Under the pieces are notes generated by a model. That model saw only the letters and a program-made list of their open reading frames with translations, was not told the origin of the DNA and did no database searches. A stretch of 64,000 nt of DNA from Spirometra erinaceieuropaei (taxonomy: Eukaryota > Platyhelminthes > Cestoda > Diphyllobothriidea > Diphyllobothriidae): NCBI GenBank assembly GCA_902702965.1, contig CACRXP010000016.1, forward strand, positions 2,083,898 to 2,147,897. The letters are read 5' to 3'. The translations under genes and the position numbers were made by a program. Positions 1-13,300 of this stretch are shown one piece after another; position 1 is the stretch's first letter; each line of letters begins with the position of its first letter.

Positions 1-434
1 AACTGCAGTTTTCAGGCTATAGGGGAAATCGGTGAGCGCTGCTTAATTCCATTTGCTTGAGAGCACGCGATCCCTAATGTGATTTCAGTCAATGGCCTTC
101 ACTGCTTTAGCACATTCGTCGTTCGCTGGACTTAGGACATAACCTAGCAAGGTCTATTTCCACCTTTTATATCCGGGGATATGAGTCCCAACTTGTACGT
201 ATTCTAGGTGACGAGATTCATGAAGCATTGCTGGAAATTGCTGACTATTCTGCCAAGCAGAGATGGCTACTCGTGACAAGAACAATACTACTTTAGTAGT
301 AATTTATTGGCGAATGTGATGCGCTGTGAATACAGATCGGTGTGGATGGAATATCTTGGGATTGTGCTGCATGCTAGTCAATATCAAAGTCCCACTCAAA
401 CAATCCTTTCGTACCAACATCTCATTTAGATATA

Positions 435-1425
435 CAATAGATGGGCTAACTCATGAAATGTCAACCGAAATTTCCAAATACGTCTTCGTTTCGAAAAGAT
501 TAATTAAATGGGGTTGTAAAACTGGTCAGCCTGCAACATAATTCTATAATATTTCGGTTACTTCAGGATGCCGGCTTTCGAGTAAACTTCCTTCCCGCTG
601 CATGCAAAAACTGCACACTGTTAAAAATGACTACATATGCAGCATGCATTTTTCTCATTGATTTTCGATGCCCCAAAAAGTCCAATTACATTTCATGGAA
701 AACATGCACAAAAATATTTATTCTTTTGCTCATTCGATAGACAATTACGTCTTCTTCTAATCTTATACTCGATGGAAGGGTATAATTCAATTTTCACAAA
801 CTTTTCCAATTTCCGAATGATTTTGAACCCGCTCTACCGTTACACTTGGATTCAGGGTTTCAACACTATGGGCCGTATATTTTCCGCGTTCGGAAAACCA
901 CACATTTCCCTACGGTAATAAATGGCAAACCATACAGGGTTCATAAAATTAAGCCGTGGATTTGATCCATATTGTTAAATCTACAAGCCACATTGGTAAA
1001 TGCAGAGAAATGACGATTTATGAACGGCCATTTCACCGTATTTAAAAGTCCCACAATTAGAAACTTTTTTAAAACCGAATTACACCCTTTATTCGAGTAT
1101 AAAATTTAAACAAGACTTAATGTTCTATCAAATGAGCGAGGGAATGAATATTTTTATGCACGTTTTCCGTTACATATAAGAAGACATTTAGGGGCATCGC
1201 ATATCAGTGGGAAAAATTCATGCCACTTAAATAGTCATTTTTACAGAGTTTAGTATTTGCATGCAGTCGGAAGGAGGTTCACTCGAAAGCCGGCATCCTG
1301 ACGTACCTGAAATATTATAGAGTTATATTGCAGGCTGACTTGTTTTACAACCCTACTTAATCTTTTCGAAACGAAAATGCATTTCGGAATTTCGGTTGAC
1401 ATTTCATGAGTTAACCCACTTACTG
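435..1425. mobile_element. Foldback DNA element, subfamily B, complete (991 bp)
   Basis: The two ends are inverted copies of each other over roughly 380 bp (both include CTCATGAAATGTCAACCG when read inward), around a centre of about 200 bp with no open frame. TA lies immediately outside both ends (433-434 and 1426-1427). TA duplications and ends close to CAGT suggest a non-autonomous Tc1/mariner-type element. The left end has drifted to CAATAG. Confidence 0.8.
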
Positions 1426-1480
1426 TAGGTTGTGGAACAGAGGTGCGGTGGTTCACGCAGGTGCAGGTTTATCGCAGAAA

Positions 1481-1612
1481 CCTGCAAATCCAAAATACTA
1501 TAGGATTAAGTCGCCTGATGAGCAGTATCGAAATCCCACCTAAGTAATCCTTCCTAATCGAAAACGCATTTCGGAATTTCAACCAACATTTCATGAGATC
1601 AGTCACGCACTG
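1481..1612. mobile_element. Foldback element, subfamily A, right-end fragment
   Basis: The last 130 bp of the subfamily A terminal repeat are present, ending TCACGCACTG followed by TA. The remainder is missing, and the fragment lies about 55 bp after the complete subfamily B copy. Confidence 0.7.
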
Positions 1613-1711
1613 TACATCGCTAATCAACTCGGAAGCACTAGTAATGGCAGTAGCAGACATTAGAAGCCTCTCGTCAACGCGTTTCCATAACTGCTCCACT
1701 GACTTATGTGA

Positions 1712-2075
1712 CCCCCTAAACGGGACATTGGAAGAGCAAAATCCCGCCCAAGCAATGAAGGTGGACCTGCTCATGATTTCGGAAAGGGAAAAATATTTCC
1801 GTCTCTCAACTCAAACAATAGCCCTAGTATAAAACTAAACCGCTGCCTTAATCTCGATCCTTACCTCACCCTGAACCTTAATACTGCAGTGAATACTAGC
1901 CCCTGCCTTAACCCTAAACTTGATCCTGACTGACGTTGCCACTAACTTTAAATCTAACTTAAACCCAGTTATTAACCTTAACTCATCACCCAAACCAAAT
2001 AATGATTTCACTGGAAGTTGGCTCAAAGCCACCCTTGTTGCAGACTGTTACTGCTCTTCTGTCCTGTTTAGGGAG
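1712..2075. mobile_element. Small inverted-repeat element (MITE family 2), copy 1
   Basis: The ends read CCCTAAACGGGACA and TGTCCTGTTTAGGG, a 14-16 bp inverted pair. The interior is CCTAA-rich (degenerate ACCCTAAAC-like text) and shares order and words with the copy at 12381-12723, including TTTCAC-AGAAG-TGGCTCAAA-CCACCC near the right end. No coding frame. Confidence 0.6.
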
Positions 2076-2399
2076 CCATTCAGTCCAGTCCTACCAAATT
2101 ATATTTTACTAAACGACCACTTTTGCCAACATCAAGTAGAGGGTTATTTTTTTATAAAATTGTTACGACGAAGAAACTGGCAATTCACGGATTTTAGGAC
2201 GTCTTGTCAACTTCTCACGACCTCTAAAAACCGATGGAAAATATGACTGGTTTTTAAGTTGGTTGAAATCAACATAACTGACAGAGACATTCACCTTTAG
2301 AGGGTTTGTTGTGAGTGATGCACGCATTCACTTCATGTTTCTTGTTCGATAGTGTTACAACTCTACTTATACTCTACTTAATCAGACCTAGAATCAGTA

Positions 2400-3390
2400 C
2401 AGTGAGTGACCGATCTCATGAAATGTTGGCCGAAATCTTGCAATTCGTTTTCGATTAAGAAGGATTACTTAGGTGGGGTTGTAATACTTATTAGCATGCG
2501 GCATAATCCTATAGCATTTTCGACTCGCCAGGATGTCGGTTTTTGGATGCACGCCTTCTTGACCTCCTGTAGATACCGTACTCGGTAACAAATGACCACT
2601 TATGTAGCATGCATTTTTCCTATTGATTTTCGATGGTCTTTCAATTTTAAATATATTTTATAGAAAACGTGTACAAAAATACGATTTCTTTTACTCATTT
2701 GGTAGAAAATAACATTTTCTTTGCACTTTACGCACGACGAAAGTGTATATTTAGGTTTTAAAAAAGTTTCTTACTATGAGATTTTTAAGACTATGCGATC
2801 TTCATGCATACGGGACCGCACATGTCCGTTTACCACTGCTCCTTATGAAATGTAAAATACAGTTCGGATCCATTGCGAAATTTTATGAACTCTATGTGGT
2901 ATCTTCTTAAAGGCATGGAGGAACATATGATTTTCCTTACGCAGAAATTATGCACCTTGTTGACTGAAATCGCTGAAAACTGATGCAATGGCAGATCAGG
3001 CTCAAAAATATTCGGAAATTGGGAAACTTTTTTAAAACCTAGATATACACTTTCTTCGTGAACAAAATGCAAATAAAATGTTATTTGCTACCAAATGAGC
3101 AAAAGAAAGCATATTTTTGTGCGTGTTTTCTATAGAATATATTCGGATTCATAAGACCATCGAAAATACATGGGGGAAATGCATGCTACTTAAGTTGTCA
3201 TTTTTTACTCAGTACTGTCTCTGTAGAAGGTCAAGAAGAAGTGCATCCAAAAGCTTACATCCTGGCGAGTGCGCAATATTATAGGAATATATCGCAAACT
3301 AATCAGTATTACAACCGCGCCTAACTAATCCTTCCTAATCGAAAACGAATTTCAGAATTTCGGCCATTTCGGGAGATCGGTCACACACCG
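2400..3390. mobile_element. Foldback DNA element, subfamily A, complete (991 bp)
   Basis: It opens with CAGTGAGTGACCGATCTC and closes with the inverted equivalent ending CACACACCG, with TA outside both ends. Arms of about 380 bp pair almost throughout, including a TTTGAATG/ATGCATTTTTCC stretch in the left arm and its complement in the right. The centre is in the reverse orientation relative to the copies at 19667 and 60463. Confidence 0.85.
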
Positions 3391-3681
3391 TATACTCCTC
3401 TTCGCCCAAGGTACTATTATCATGCACCGGCGTTTGGTAAATGTCAAAGCCTACGGCATGTTTGTTTTAATTCATTGGCGGCAAGCGACAGAGGCATGTG
3501 CCATGCAGGAGAAGGCACAGTTTAGGCTTGCCCCTGTTTACGGTGCTGCAGACTTGCGCTGCATTTACCTCTCCCTCTCTTCACACATTTCCCATGTTAT
3601 GATGGAGACGGCATATTCATTGGCAGCGACTTCTTCCCTTAACTTTTTACTAACGCTGCCTTCTCTGTGTCCTCCTGGTAG

Positions 3682-4312
3682 GTCGAAGCAGAGAAGTTGG
3701 CCCTGCAGAAGGCCTTGCTGTCCTTTGAGAACGCACATGGCAGACCCACGGGCCATCATGAAAGACTGACGATGCGCCCTCTGTACGACCGTTACCGCAT
3801 CATGAAACGCGTCCTTGCGGCCATCGCTTGCGCCACAGCCGCTAACTCCTCCGGGCCGACCGATCTGGATATGAGTAACCCAGTAGTCGGTGAGGTAGCA
3901 CGTCGCCTGCCCAACACACTGGGGCCCATTTTGGCTGAGTCGGAGGAACCCTCAGCTGACGTCTACGCCGTAGCTTCTGTTCGACAACAGCAGCAGCAGC
4001 CACTGCAGCAGCAGCACCGACAACCCTTTTCCCTGCAACGGCGACTGATTTCTGCCTCACGACCGGCAGCTCCCCTGGCCGTAAAAAAGCCCTCCGAGCT
4101 CTCGGCCACGACTGCCAATTCGCAGACTATCTCCCTCCACTCTGACCACAATATCGACCAGGTGGAGCGCTATCTCAGCCAGGCTCCTGACCGCTTCAGT
4201 GAGGAGAATGTCGATAACGATTGTGCAAAGACGGTGGATGTCCGGAAGGACGGAATAGGCGTCGCACAACCGGCTGGGGCTCCCCCAGTGCCTCTGAGCG
4301 GAGCGGGAAACA
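3682..4312 (+). CDS. FAM13: FAM13 exon with the PLYDRYR core and a polyglutamine tract
   Basis: The acceptor is the AG at 3680-3681 after a pyrimidine-rich stretch, and the exon opens in phase 0 with VEAEKLALQKALLSF. The donor is GTGAGT at 4313. The reading frame stays open to 4365 but the extra residues past the donor look like intron. A CAG-rich stretch at 3988-4020 gives a Gln-rich segment (QQQQQ then QQQ) that could vary in length between individuals. The preceding exon of the family was not found between 1 and 3680. Confidence 0.85.
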
Positions 4313-7300
4313 GTGAGTGGTGTAGGTCCTTCCCTCAACTCTTACCCTTGATGCGCGTTTTCTGATAACGGTGCCGCTTTGTGTTTCCTTTCAGCGGGTC
4401 CTTAATAAATTTAGCTCTATGGAAGACTTTACGCGGTCCGGTCTAGTCGCCAAACCTGATTTCTGACTGCCGTGCTCTATGTGAATCATGACTCCTCAGG
4501 GAAGATGTTGACTTGCCTTTGGTTTGCATTATAGCAGGGAAGGCATATGCTGCGCAGACATCGTTCTCTCTTCCCATCCCAATTACCTACCGCTGGCAAG
4601 AATTTGTCTGCGCGATCGGAGATAAACTTTTATCACTGGATGCCTGCCTTCCTAAGCATCAAATCCTTTTCACCCGCCGATTGGCTAGAAAGTCTTACGC
4701 TTGCAAACGTAGACTTCTCTCGGCGATCCCTAACATTTCCTTCGAATCCTGGCTGAATTGAGCGAACAAACCTCAATTTGGAAGTGGGCTTTAGCACACA
4801 AGACCCTAGTGCGTGCATCGGTCGTGTGGGTCAACTCCCTTTGGCTACTTATAAAACTAAAGTAGACTGTCCGTCTTCTTGACTCACCTACCCTCTTGTT
4901 GTGCACCCATTTGACACTGTCATCCACTTGACAAGGTCATTACCATACTTCCATATACGCGCGAGAATTTTTTGCGATTTGATCTTGCGCACAGACAGTC
5001 TTGTCGTGTTGGTGTGCGCTACGAAGGCCAATGGGCACAAACACCACATCCCCACCCCCCTAAAAGATAAAACTAGCCGATGCTAATCATCCAGCCCCCA
5101 TGACTGTTGACTATCTTTCCCCTTACCCTCTCTTTTTCCTGAAGCCTGACACCCCAGTGCTTTAGCCCATTCCTACTCCGACCCCTTTGACGTGCGAATC
5201 GCATGTCTGGCGACGCTTTATTGGTGAGCCAAAAGTGCTGATCTAGTCCTTCAAAAAACGTCCGCTTTTTCCTTATTACCATCTCGAAACGCATAGTAAA
5301 CGGTGCCAGCCATCGGTTGAGTCCCAGGGAATACCATTCCTTTTTCCTTATACATATTTATGTGAAGCTGGTCATTTCGCAAATTATTTAGGGAAGGGCC
5401 TAAGGTTAAGTGCCCGGGCATTGTTTTGCAGGATCAACCTCGAAATATGAATGAATACTTAAGTCGGAGACAATTAATTTCTGTGGGATAATCGCGTAAC
5501 GCTCTTTTGACAAGCAAATAATACTACTCATAGTACAAGTTAACATGTCGTCGGTTCATGCTCCGGGCACTTAACTCCAAGTAACAGTCTGCCACAGTCG
5601 CCGCATAGAGAACGCGCTGGAGTACGCCGTCTGGAGTTGAAACCCTCGCAGTTGCGTCATTCAATAGCTAACATATAAGCGAAGTACGTATTGGGGTTTC
5701 TGCCTAGTACCTGGATGATTTGGCAACCATGTTGTTGCTCCAATTTCTGGCCAGGTGTTTGTTGTGGACTAAGCGGTGCGTAGTGGAACGCCAAGGCGCG
5801 GATTCGACTGCGCCATCTATCTGCACCCTTCCCGCCGTCGGCATTCTGAACTCTGTCTTGACACCGCGTCCTGGTGGGGGTGGGGGGAGCGTAAGGTAGA
5901 TGCCTCACAAGTCTACTATCACTATAAACGAATTCACGCGTAAGACAGTGTGCTTGCTTCACCTTACTGTGGAGTACACAGTGACATCGTCGGATGCGAG
6001 GGTCAAACAATTACCTGGTATCCTAGGGTATGGGGGTATAGTTAAACCATTGAGCTCATATTTATGGGAGAATTGGAAGGAGCTCTCAACAATTTGTTGA
6101 GGTGGTTAGTTAAAACTTGTAATATACGGTTTGTGACCGACCTCATGAAGTTTTGGCTGAAATTCTGACATGCGTCTTCGATTAGGAAGGATTACTTAGG
6201 CGCGGTTGTAATACTGATTATCGTGTGACATAATCCCATGATATTTCGGACTCAGCAGGATGTCGGCTTTTGAATACACTGAGTTTTAATCTCCTGTAGA
6301 AACCGTGTTCGGTAAAAAAATGGCTACTTAAGGAGCATGCATTTTTTCCATTGATTTTCGGTGGTCTTGCAAATTCAAATATATTTTATAGAAACCACGA
6401 GCAAAAATACGATTTTTTCAATCGTTTGATAAAGAATCACGTCATCTTTGTGTTTGGTAATCGAAGAAGAAGTACGGCTAGTTTAAAAAAAGTTTTTTTA
6501 ATTCCCGAATGATTTAGATCTTGATTAGCCGTTGCATTAGCGCTTAGTTATTTCACTGCACGGTGTAAGCATTCCGTGAAAGGAAAAGCACACATTCTTC
6601 TATGCCTTTAAAAAAATACTATAGAGTCCATAAAATTTTACGATGGATGCGGACTGTGATAAACGGACAGGTACGACGATTTATGAATGGATATTGCGCG
6701 GTCAAAAAAAATCCCATAATTAGAAACTTTTTTGAAACCTTATCGTACTCTTTCTTCGAAAATTAGGCATAAAGATGACGTGATTATCTATAAAACGACC
6801 GAAAAAGCATATTTTGCTTAAGGTTTCCATAAAGTTTATTTGTATTTGAAAGGCCATCGATAATCAATGGAAAAAATGCGTGCTGTTTAAGTAGCCATTT
6901 TTACAGAGCACGCGTTCTGCAGGAGATTGAAAAGCGGTGTATTCAAAAGCCAACATCCTGCGGAGTCCGAAATCTCATGGGCTTATGCCAAAAGATAATC
7001 ATTTTTAGAATGGTGTCTAAGTTACCCTTCCTAATCGAAGACACATTTTAGAATTTCAGCCAACATTTAATGAGATCGGTCACTCACTGTAGAAGCTTCG
7101 GTCTATGCGCTTTCAACAATTGCTGCCACGACAACCTAGTCAGTACTGCGTTCGCACACAACATTTCGGGGGTTTATTGTCTTCCCTTTACTTATTACGA
7201 CATTTTTGTTGACTGTCAAAGTCTGATTCAATTTAAAGCCGTCCTCGACTGTTGTTCTTCCTTCTGCAATCCTGCCGACTCCTGGCTCATCCACTCTAAT

Positions 7301-10300
7301 CGGATGTAATTCGGGCATTCAATGAAGTGCATATGCGGCACCTCTAGTTCAAGGAGAATCCACAAATTCGTCTTTTCTCCCTGCAAGCGGTCTAGACTCA
7401 CGAAGTACACTGACTTGCAGTTTTAAATATTCCTGATTCTCCACCTCAGATGACTGACCAACCCGGACGGTCCACTAGTGCCTGGGAGAGGGAAAAGAGT
7501 ATGAGGTCAACTCTGAAGGCTCCCCTCCTCCCTCCCTCCCCCAACCACACTTCAGCGTCTCCTCTGACTTACAACTCAGACCTCTAAATCAACCTCTTGT
7601 GATCAACTGTCAGCATGTGACCCCTATGGCGCGCCGACGCCTGTGTGATCCAGGCCCCCTTGTGTGAAAACCTGATGTGTTGTCTGAGGAGCCAGGCCGA
7701 GCTGTTTAGCCCTGTAAGCCACTGGATCCTATTCCACGTATCGGATGACTAATCGGTTCGGACAGTAGACTGGTACCTGGGAGAGGGAAGAGAGATCCAT
7801 TCTGGGGACTGTGTCCCTACAGCACCTCTCACGGCATATTCCTCGATATACGCCACATGACGTTTTTTAACATATCCTGGTGCGTGGGTCCCTGAATCTC
7901 TATCTCTCGGAAATCGAACTTTTAAATAGCTGAATCTGTCTTCTTTCCTCGAGTCTTCTCGGTCTGTAATTGGATTATGGCTACTTGAGAGCGTCATATG
8001 AGCTTGAAACGCCATTTAGGTCTTCCTGGTCTTTTGTTGATGACCTTTTCGATTTACAGCTCCTGCCTGCTAGCCTCCACGTCACGCATGTCTTTGTGAT
8101 TACCTGGCAGTAGCTCGTATTCGCGTCACAACAACCCTTCTCTGGGCGAGGTTTTTTCTGTGCAGACTGCATCCCACATCCCATTCCTCCGAGTTGACGC
8201 CAGATGTGTCACCTTTTTGGTCGTCCTCCCGAGAAAAGTCTGCCTGATCCGGCTAGAATCCTTTTTTGTATCGAATCACTGACTGATCGGTTGGTGATTC
8301 ACTGCTCCATGGGGTGACAGTGTGTCCTCTTCCACCGTACCCAACAGTGTCTTTGTGTTCGACTGCATTTCCATGTACCGAGTTTGTATCCCAGCATCGC
8401 GTGGTGTAGCCAGGGGCCCACAGTCAAGTTAATTTTGTTGCTTATTCCGCCTGTGCCGTCGTAAAAGCGCATTTGTATTGGGAATTTCCTTTATTTCCAA
8501 ACCTGTCTCAAAAACCTTGAAAACTATGCGCTGACGTCACAGGATTATAAACCTATATATATATATATTTATGACTGATGTATAAATATATAAACATAGA
8601 TAAACGTATATATGACTGATGTATTTTTATGTCTATATATGACTGATATATTTATGACTTATATGCCTATAAGTAGTAAGTTTCTCATTTCAACTGTGCA
8701 TGATGAAAAGCGAACGAACTTTCGTTGCAGTCTGTTAGCAGAACGCTATCGGAAGACTAATCACTGGCGTGTTTTATGTCATCTTTTTAACTTCCTCTTT
8801 GATTTGAGTAAACTTGCAATTGCACGCTGATCTCAGGAGAATTAACTTCTTTTGCTGTCCCTGAATCGATTTCGTATTAGACCAGGAAGGTATGAGTTTA
8901 GTCGAGAGGTTTTTTTACTTTCGATATTTGGGCGTTGAACACAGCAAGCAGCGAACGAATTAATCATTTCGGTTAATTGACAAGAGCTCAAGTTTCTCTT
9001 CCCAACCGATGCACGATCAAGAGACAACCATGTTGCGGTAATTAATTACATTGAGAGAAGTTACAGTGCATTAATAGGTTTTTGCATAGACTTGTAAGGA
9101 ATATCCTCAAGGAAATGCTCTCAGACCTTCAGGTGGCATTATTGCACTAACGGACGCAGCTGTGTAATCGAATAAACCACGAGACATGGTTTTTTACAGT
9201 TTCGAATCTTAGTTCGCGTGCTTATAAGACGATCGTAAGTGTTCTAGGTACGAGTTCCTGTTTTAAAAGTAGGACGTTTTGTGAAAATTAGAAACGGTCC
9301 ATCTAAGGTTATTTGCATCACCGGACCAGGAAAGTACTACGAACAAGTTTGTATCGCATCATCGCGAGGCACTGATGAAGTGCTTATGGCCCATCTGGTA
9401 GACCCCAGTGGTGGATCAACTGCGTCAGGTGCATCTGTGCGCATGTTTGTGTTTCTGGTCCCAGCTGCTAGTGGTCAGGGTTATAATTGGCTGAATGAAG
9501 GTACAATAAGCCCGAAGCAGTACTGTATTAATCTACCAGCATTTTCTGTCGTCCCTGCTCGCTGCTATATATATACAGTAGAGATGCTAACTCATGAAAT
9601 GTCAACCAAAATTTCGAAATGCGTTCTCGTTTCGAAAAGATAAATTAAGTAGTGTTGTAAAACTAATCATAATACAGCATAAATCTATAATGATCCAGTT
9701 ACCTCAGGGTGTCGGCTTTCGAAAGAACTTAGTTTCGGCTGCATGCAAGATCTATACTCTGCAAAAAATGACTACTTAAGCAGCATAACATTTTCTCATT
9801 GATTTTCGAGGCCCTTGAAAATTCAATTACATTTCATGGAAAACATGCATAAAAATATTCATTCTTTTACTTATTCGGTAGAAAATCACGTCTTCTTCCA
9901 ATTTCGTACTCAAATAAAGAGTATCATAAGGTTTTAAAAAATTTTCTAATTGTGAGACTTTTTAATACCATTGAATGACCCTTCATGAAACGACATTTAT
10001 CTGCATTTACAAATGTGGCTTGTAAAGTTAACAATATTGCTCAAATCCAATACTTAATTTTATGAACCTCATGTGGTCTCCTCTTAACACCGTAGAGAAA
10101 TGCATGGTTCCCCGTACACGGAAAATATACAGCTTGTAGTTTTGAAACCCTGAATGCAAGTGTAACAGCAGTTCGGGCTCAAAATTATTCGGGAACTAGA
10201 AACGTTTTTTAAAACCGAATTATACTCTTCTTTTGAGTACGAAAATGGAAGAAGACGTGATTTTCTACCGAATAAGTAAAAGAAGGAATATTTGTATGCA

Positions 10301-13300
10301 TGTTTTCCATGAAATATAATTGAATTTTCAAGGGCATCGGAAATCAATGATAAAATTGTATGCTACATAAATAGTCATTTTTTGCAGAGTATGGATCTTG
10401 CATGCAGCCGAAAATAAGTTATTTCGAAAGCCGACACCCTGAGGTAACTGGGTCATTATAGATTTATGCTGCATCATGATCAGTTTCACAACACTACTTA
10501 ATTTATCTTTTCGAAACGAGAACGCATTTCGAAATTTCAGTTAACATTTCATGTTTTAGCATATCTACTGTATATGTGTATATATACATATGACTGATAT
10601 ATATGCCTGGTGTGCCTACAAGTAATAATTTTCCCGTTTTAACTGTGCATGATGAATACTGAACGAACGTTCGTTGCAGTCTGTTAGAAGAGCGCTATTG
10701 GCGGACCAATCACTGGCGGTTTTGTGTCATCTTTCTAACTTCCTCTTCGATTTGAGTAAACTCGCAATTGCACACTGATTTCAGAAGAATTAACTTCCTT
10801 TCCTGGCCCTGTACGGATTTTGATTTAGACCATAACAGCATAAGTTTAGTCGAAAGGCACTTCTTTACTTTTATTATTTAAGCGTTGAACAGTAGACACA
10901 CTAAGTATCAAATGAATTTATCGTTTCGTTTAATTGACAAGAGCTAAAGTTTCTCTTCCCAAACGAAGGACGATCAAGAGACAACCATGTTGCGGCAGGT
11001 AATTACATTGAGGGAAGTCACCGTGCATTAATAGGTTTTTGCACAGACTTTTGTGAGGAATAGCCTCAAGGAAATTCTCTCCGACCTTCAAGTGGGAATT
11101 ACTGCACTACGAGCGCAGCTGTGTAAACGAATAAATCAGGAGACGTGGTACTTTGCAGTTTCGCATCTTAATTTGCTTGCTTATTAGTACAAGTTTCTGT
11201 TTTAAAAGTAGAACGTTTTGTGAAAATTAGAAACGGCCCGTCTAAGGTTATTTGCATCACCGGACCAGGAAAGTACTGCGAACAAGTGGCTAAACGGTAC
11301 ACATTTGTTGTTGTGGATGTACATTTGTCCCGGAAAGGTGAAATTAGAATTTTGTTCAGGCAAGCACACACACACACGTGCACAGCCACAACCGCTCTCA
11401 TCTGCTGTCCAGGGGCCTTCAGGCCATGCAAGTTGACGTGACTGACACATGACTGGACAGGCTTGTGCTTTTTTCCTGAAACTACAGAGGAAAATGGAGG
11501 GCTCTTAAAACCCCTTCTACTTGAATGCACCAATGCGCGCATAGTTTATAGGATTTCTTGCCCCTCTGTTGTTTGAATAAAATTGGAAAAGTCAGAGATG
11601 GAACTTATGTAATAATGTAAAACATCCCAACTTCCCACGCTTTCCCCTGGAGTTTCTGATCACATGCGGATGCTTCCGGAGGAAATGCCTTATCAAAGTT
11701 AGGAGTAATGAGCGTACAACGGTGGAGGGGCGCTCACCGATCGTTTTTGCGGAACTCACTCGTTCCGTTGTGCCTTACAGGATCTCTCTCGAGACCAACC
11801 AGCAGCTTCACACCGGCGCATGATATAGGCAGAATGTTATGACCGACAAAGCGCCTCTCTACCATTGTACATTTCCGATCGCAACCGTCAGGGCAACGAG
11901 CCCGTCGCTCTGTGGTTAGAGGCGTTGAACTTTTAATTAACGGGTTGCGAGTTCGAGCCCCAGATCTTCCGCACTTCGCGGTTGGGTATGACTGGCTGAC
12001 GACGGTTAATACGCCAGAAACGGCCATTTCAGTCTCCCCTGTTCTTGTCGGTTATGAAATCCTGGCTACATTGAACCCCGAGGCACAACTGGCCGCGCAC
12101 CTCCTGTAACCTGGTTGGTCGACGCCAATTCCACGATATTGAGTATTCCCGATCGTAACTGACAGGGCAACGGTCCCGTGACTCAATGGTAGAGCGTTGG
12201 AATGCTTAACGCCCAATAGCCAAAGAACCCAGGTTCGAATCCCAGGCCACTGGGATCTGGGGTTGTGTTTGGCCGGCTGGCGATGACTGACAAGCCAGAA
12301 GTGGCAGCCCCAGTCTTTCGCGGTCTTCGTCAGTTCTCCCTTAAATTCTACACTTTTTAGGGTAAGACCGACTTGTACGACTCCCTAAACAGGACATGGG
12401 AATTGGAACACACCGGCTAAGCAATAAAGATGTATCTGCGCATAATTCCGTGAAATGGCAAATATTCCCATGTCCTAATTCTTTCAATAACCCAAATATA
12501 AAACTAAACCCTTGTTCTAATCTCGGTCCCAAAACCTTACTGTGCAGTTAACACTAGCTCCCACCTTTATCCTCGCGTACGTTATCGTTAACTTCAAATC
12601 TAACCCTAAACCTGATATTTAGCTTAACCCTTACCCTTACCTTAAACACTAATTTCACCAGAAGGTGGCTCAAAACCACCCCTATTGCTAACGGTTCCTG
12701 CTCTAAGGTCCTGTTTTGGGGGGGCGTATAAGTCAGTCTTGCCTTTTTTTCGAAATTATCGTACTTTTTCTAAAGTCCTTCCGTGAGCACTGTGTAACGG
12801 TTGATTCCTGTGTGTTTTGTAGTTGTTTTCTCGTCGACTTTCTATTTGACGCCAAATTCTTTCAAACACGTAACTGTCTACTACGATTACTATTGGAGGG
12901 ACTCTTTATTACCTTTCTTTTCACCGTCGCCCAACCGTGCTCTGGACCAAAACGCCTGGAGACCATGGCCATTTTGATTAAATTTAAGTGCTCTGCTCAC
13001 TTGCCGTCTGCCGCTTTCGCATGTATTCGACGTCACGTGGGTGGGGTTTGGCTGCCTGACTTCTCTAGCTTCCCAGAATTTTGGACAGGAACTCTCATAT
13101 TCGTCTGTTGGACACTCCTAGGCAAAGCAGAGTTCCTCTGCGGTCAGGTGAGATCAGCAAGCATCCGAAGGCTTTTCCTCAGTCCACACCCTATGTCAAA
13201 GTAGAACCTTGCTAAGTTGGTATTTTTCGCAGGCATCTCTCTGTCTGTTACGCTACGCTGTTTGGAAAAAGGCCGTGTTATTTGCTTTCTGTCGAAGAAA

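Noticed and set aside
11734..12027. 97-codon frame on - with a GARTRNPLIKSS-type peptide
   Set aside because: This is the antisense shadow of a tRNA-derived SINE-like unit; the same kind of peptide appears wherever such repeats are translated.
11902..12243. Two possible tRNA genes
   Set aside because: Pol III boxes are present but the acceptor and anticodon arms do not pair and the box spacing in the second is too long.
12716..13204. 162-codon open frame on +
   Set aside because: It starts inside the end of a small inverted-repeat element and has no recognisable motif, repeat or splice-compatible edge.
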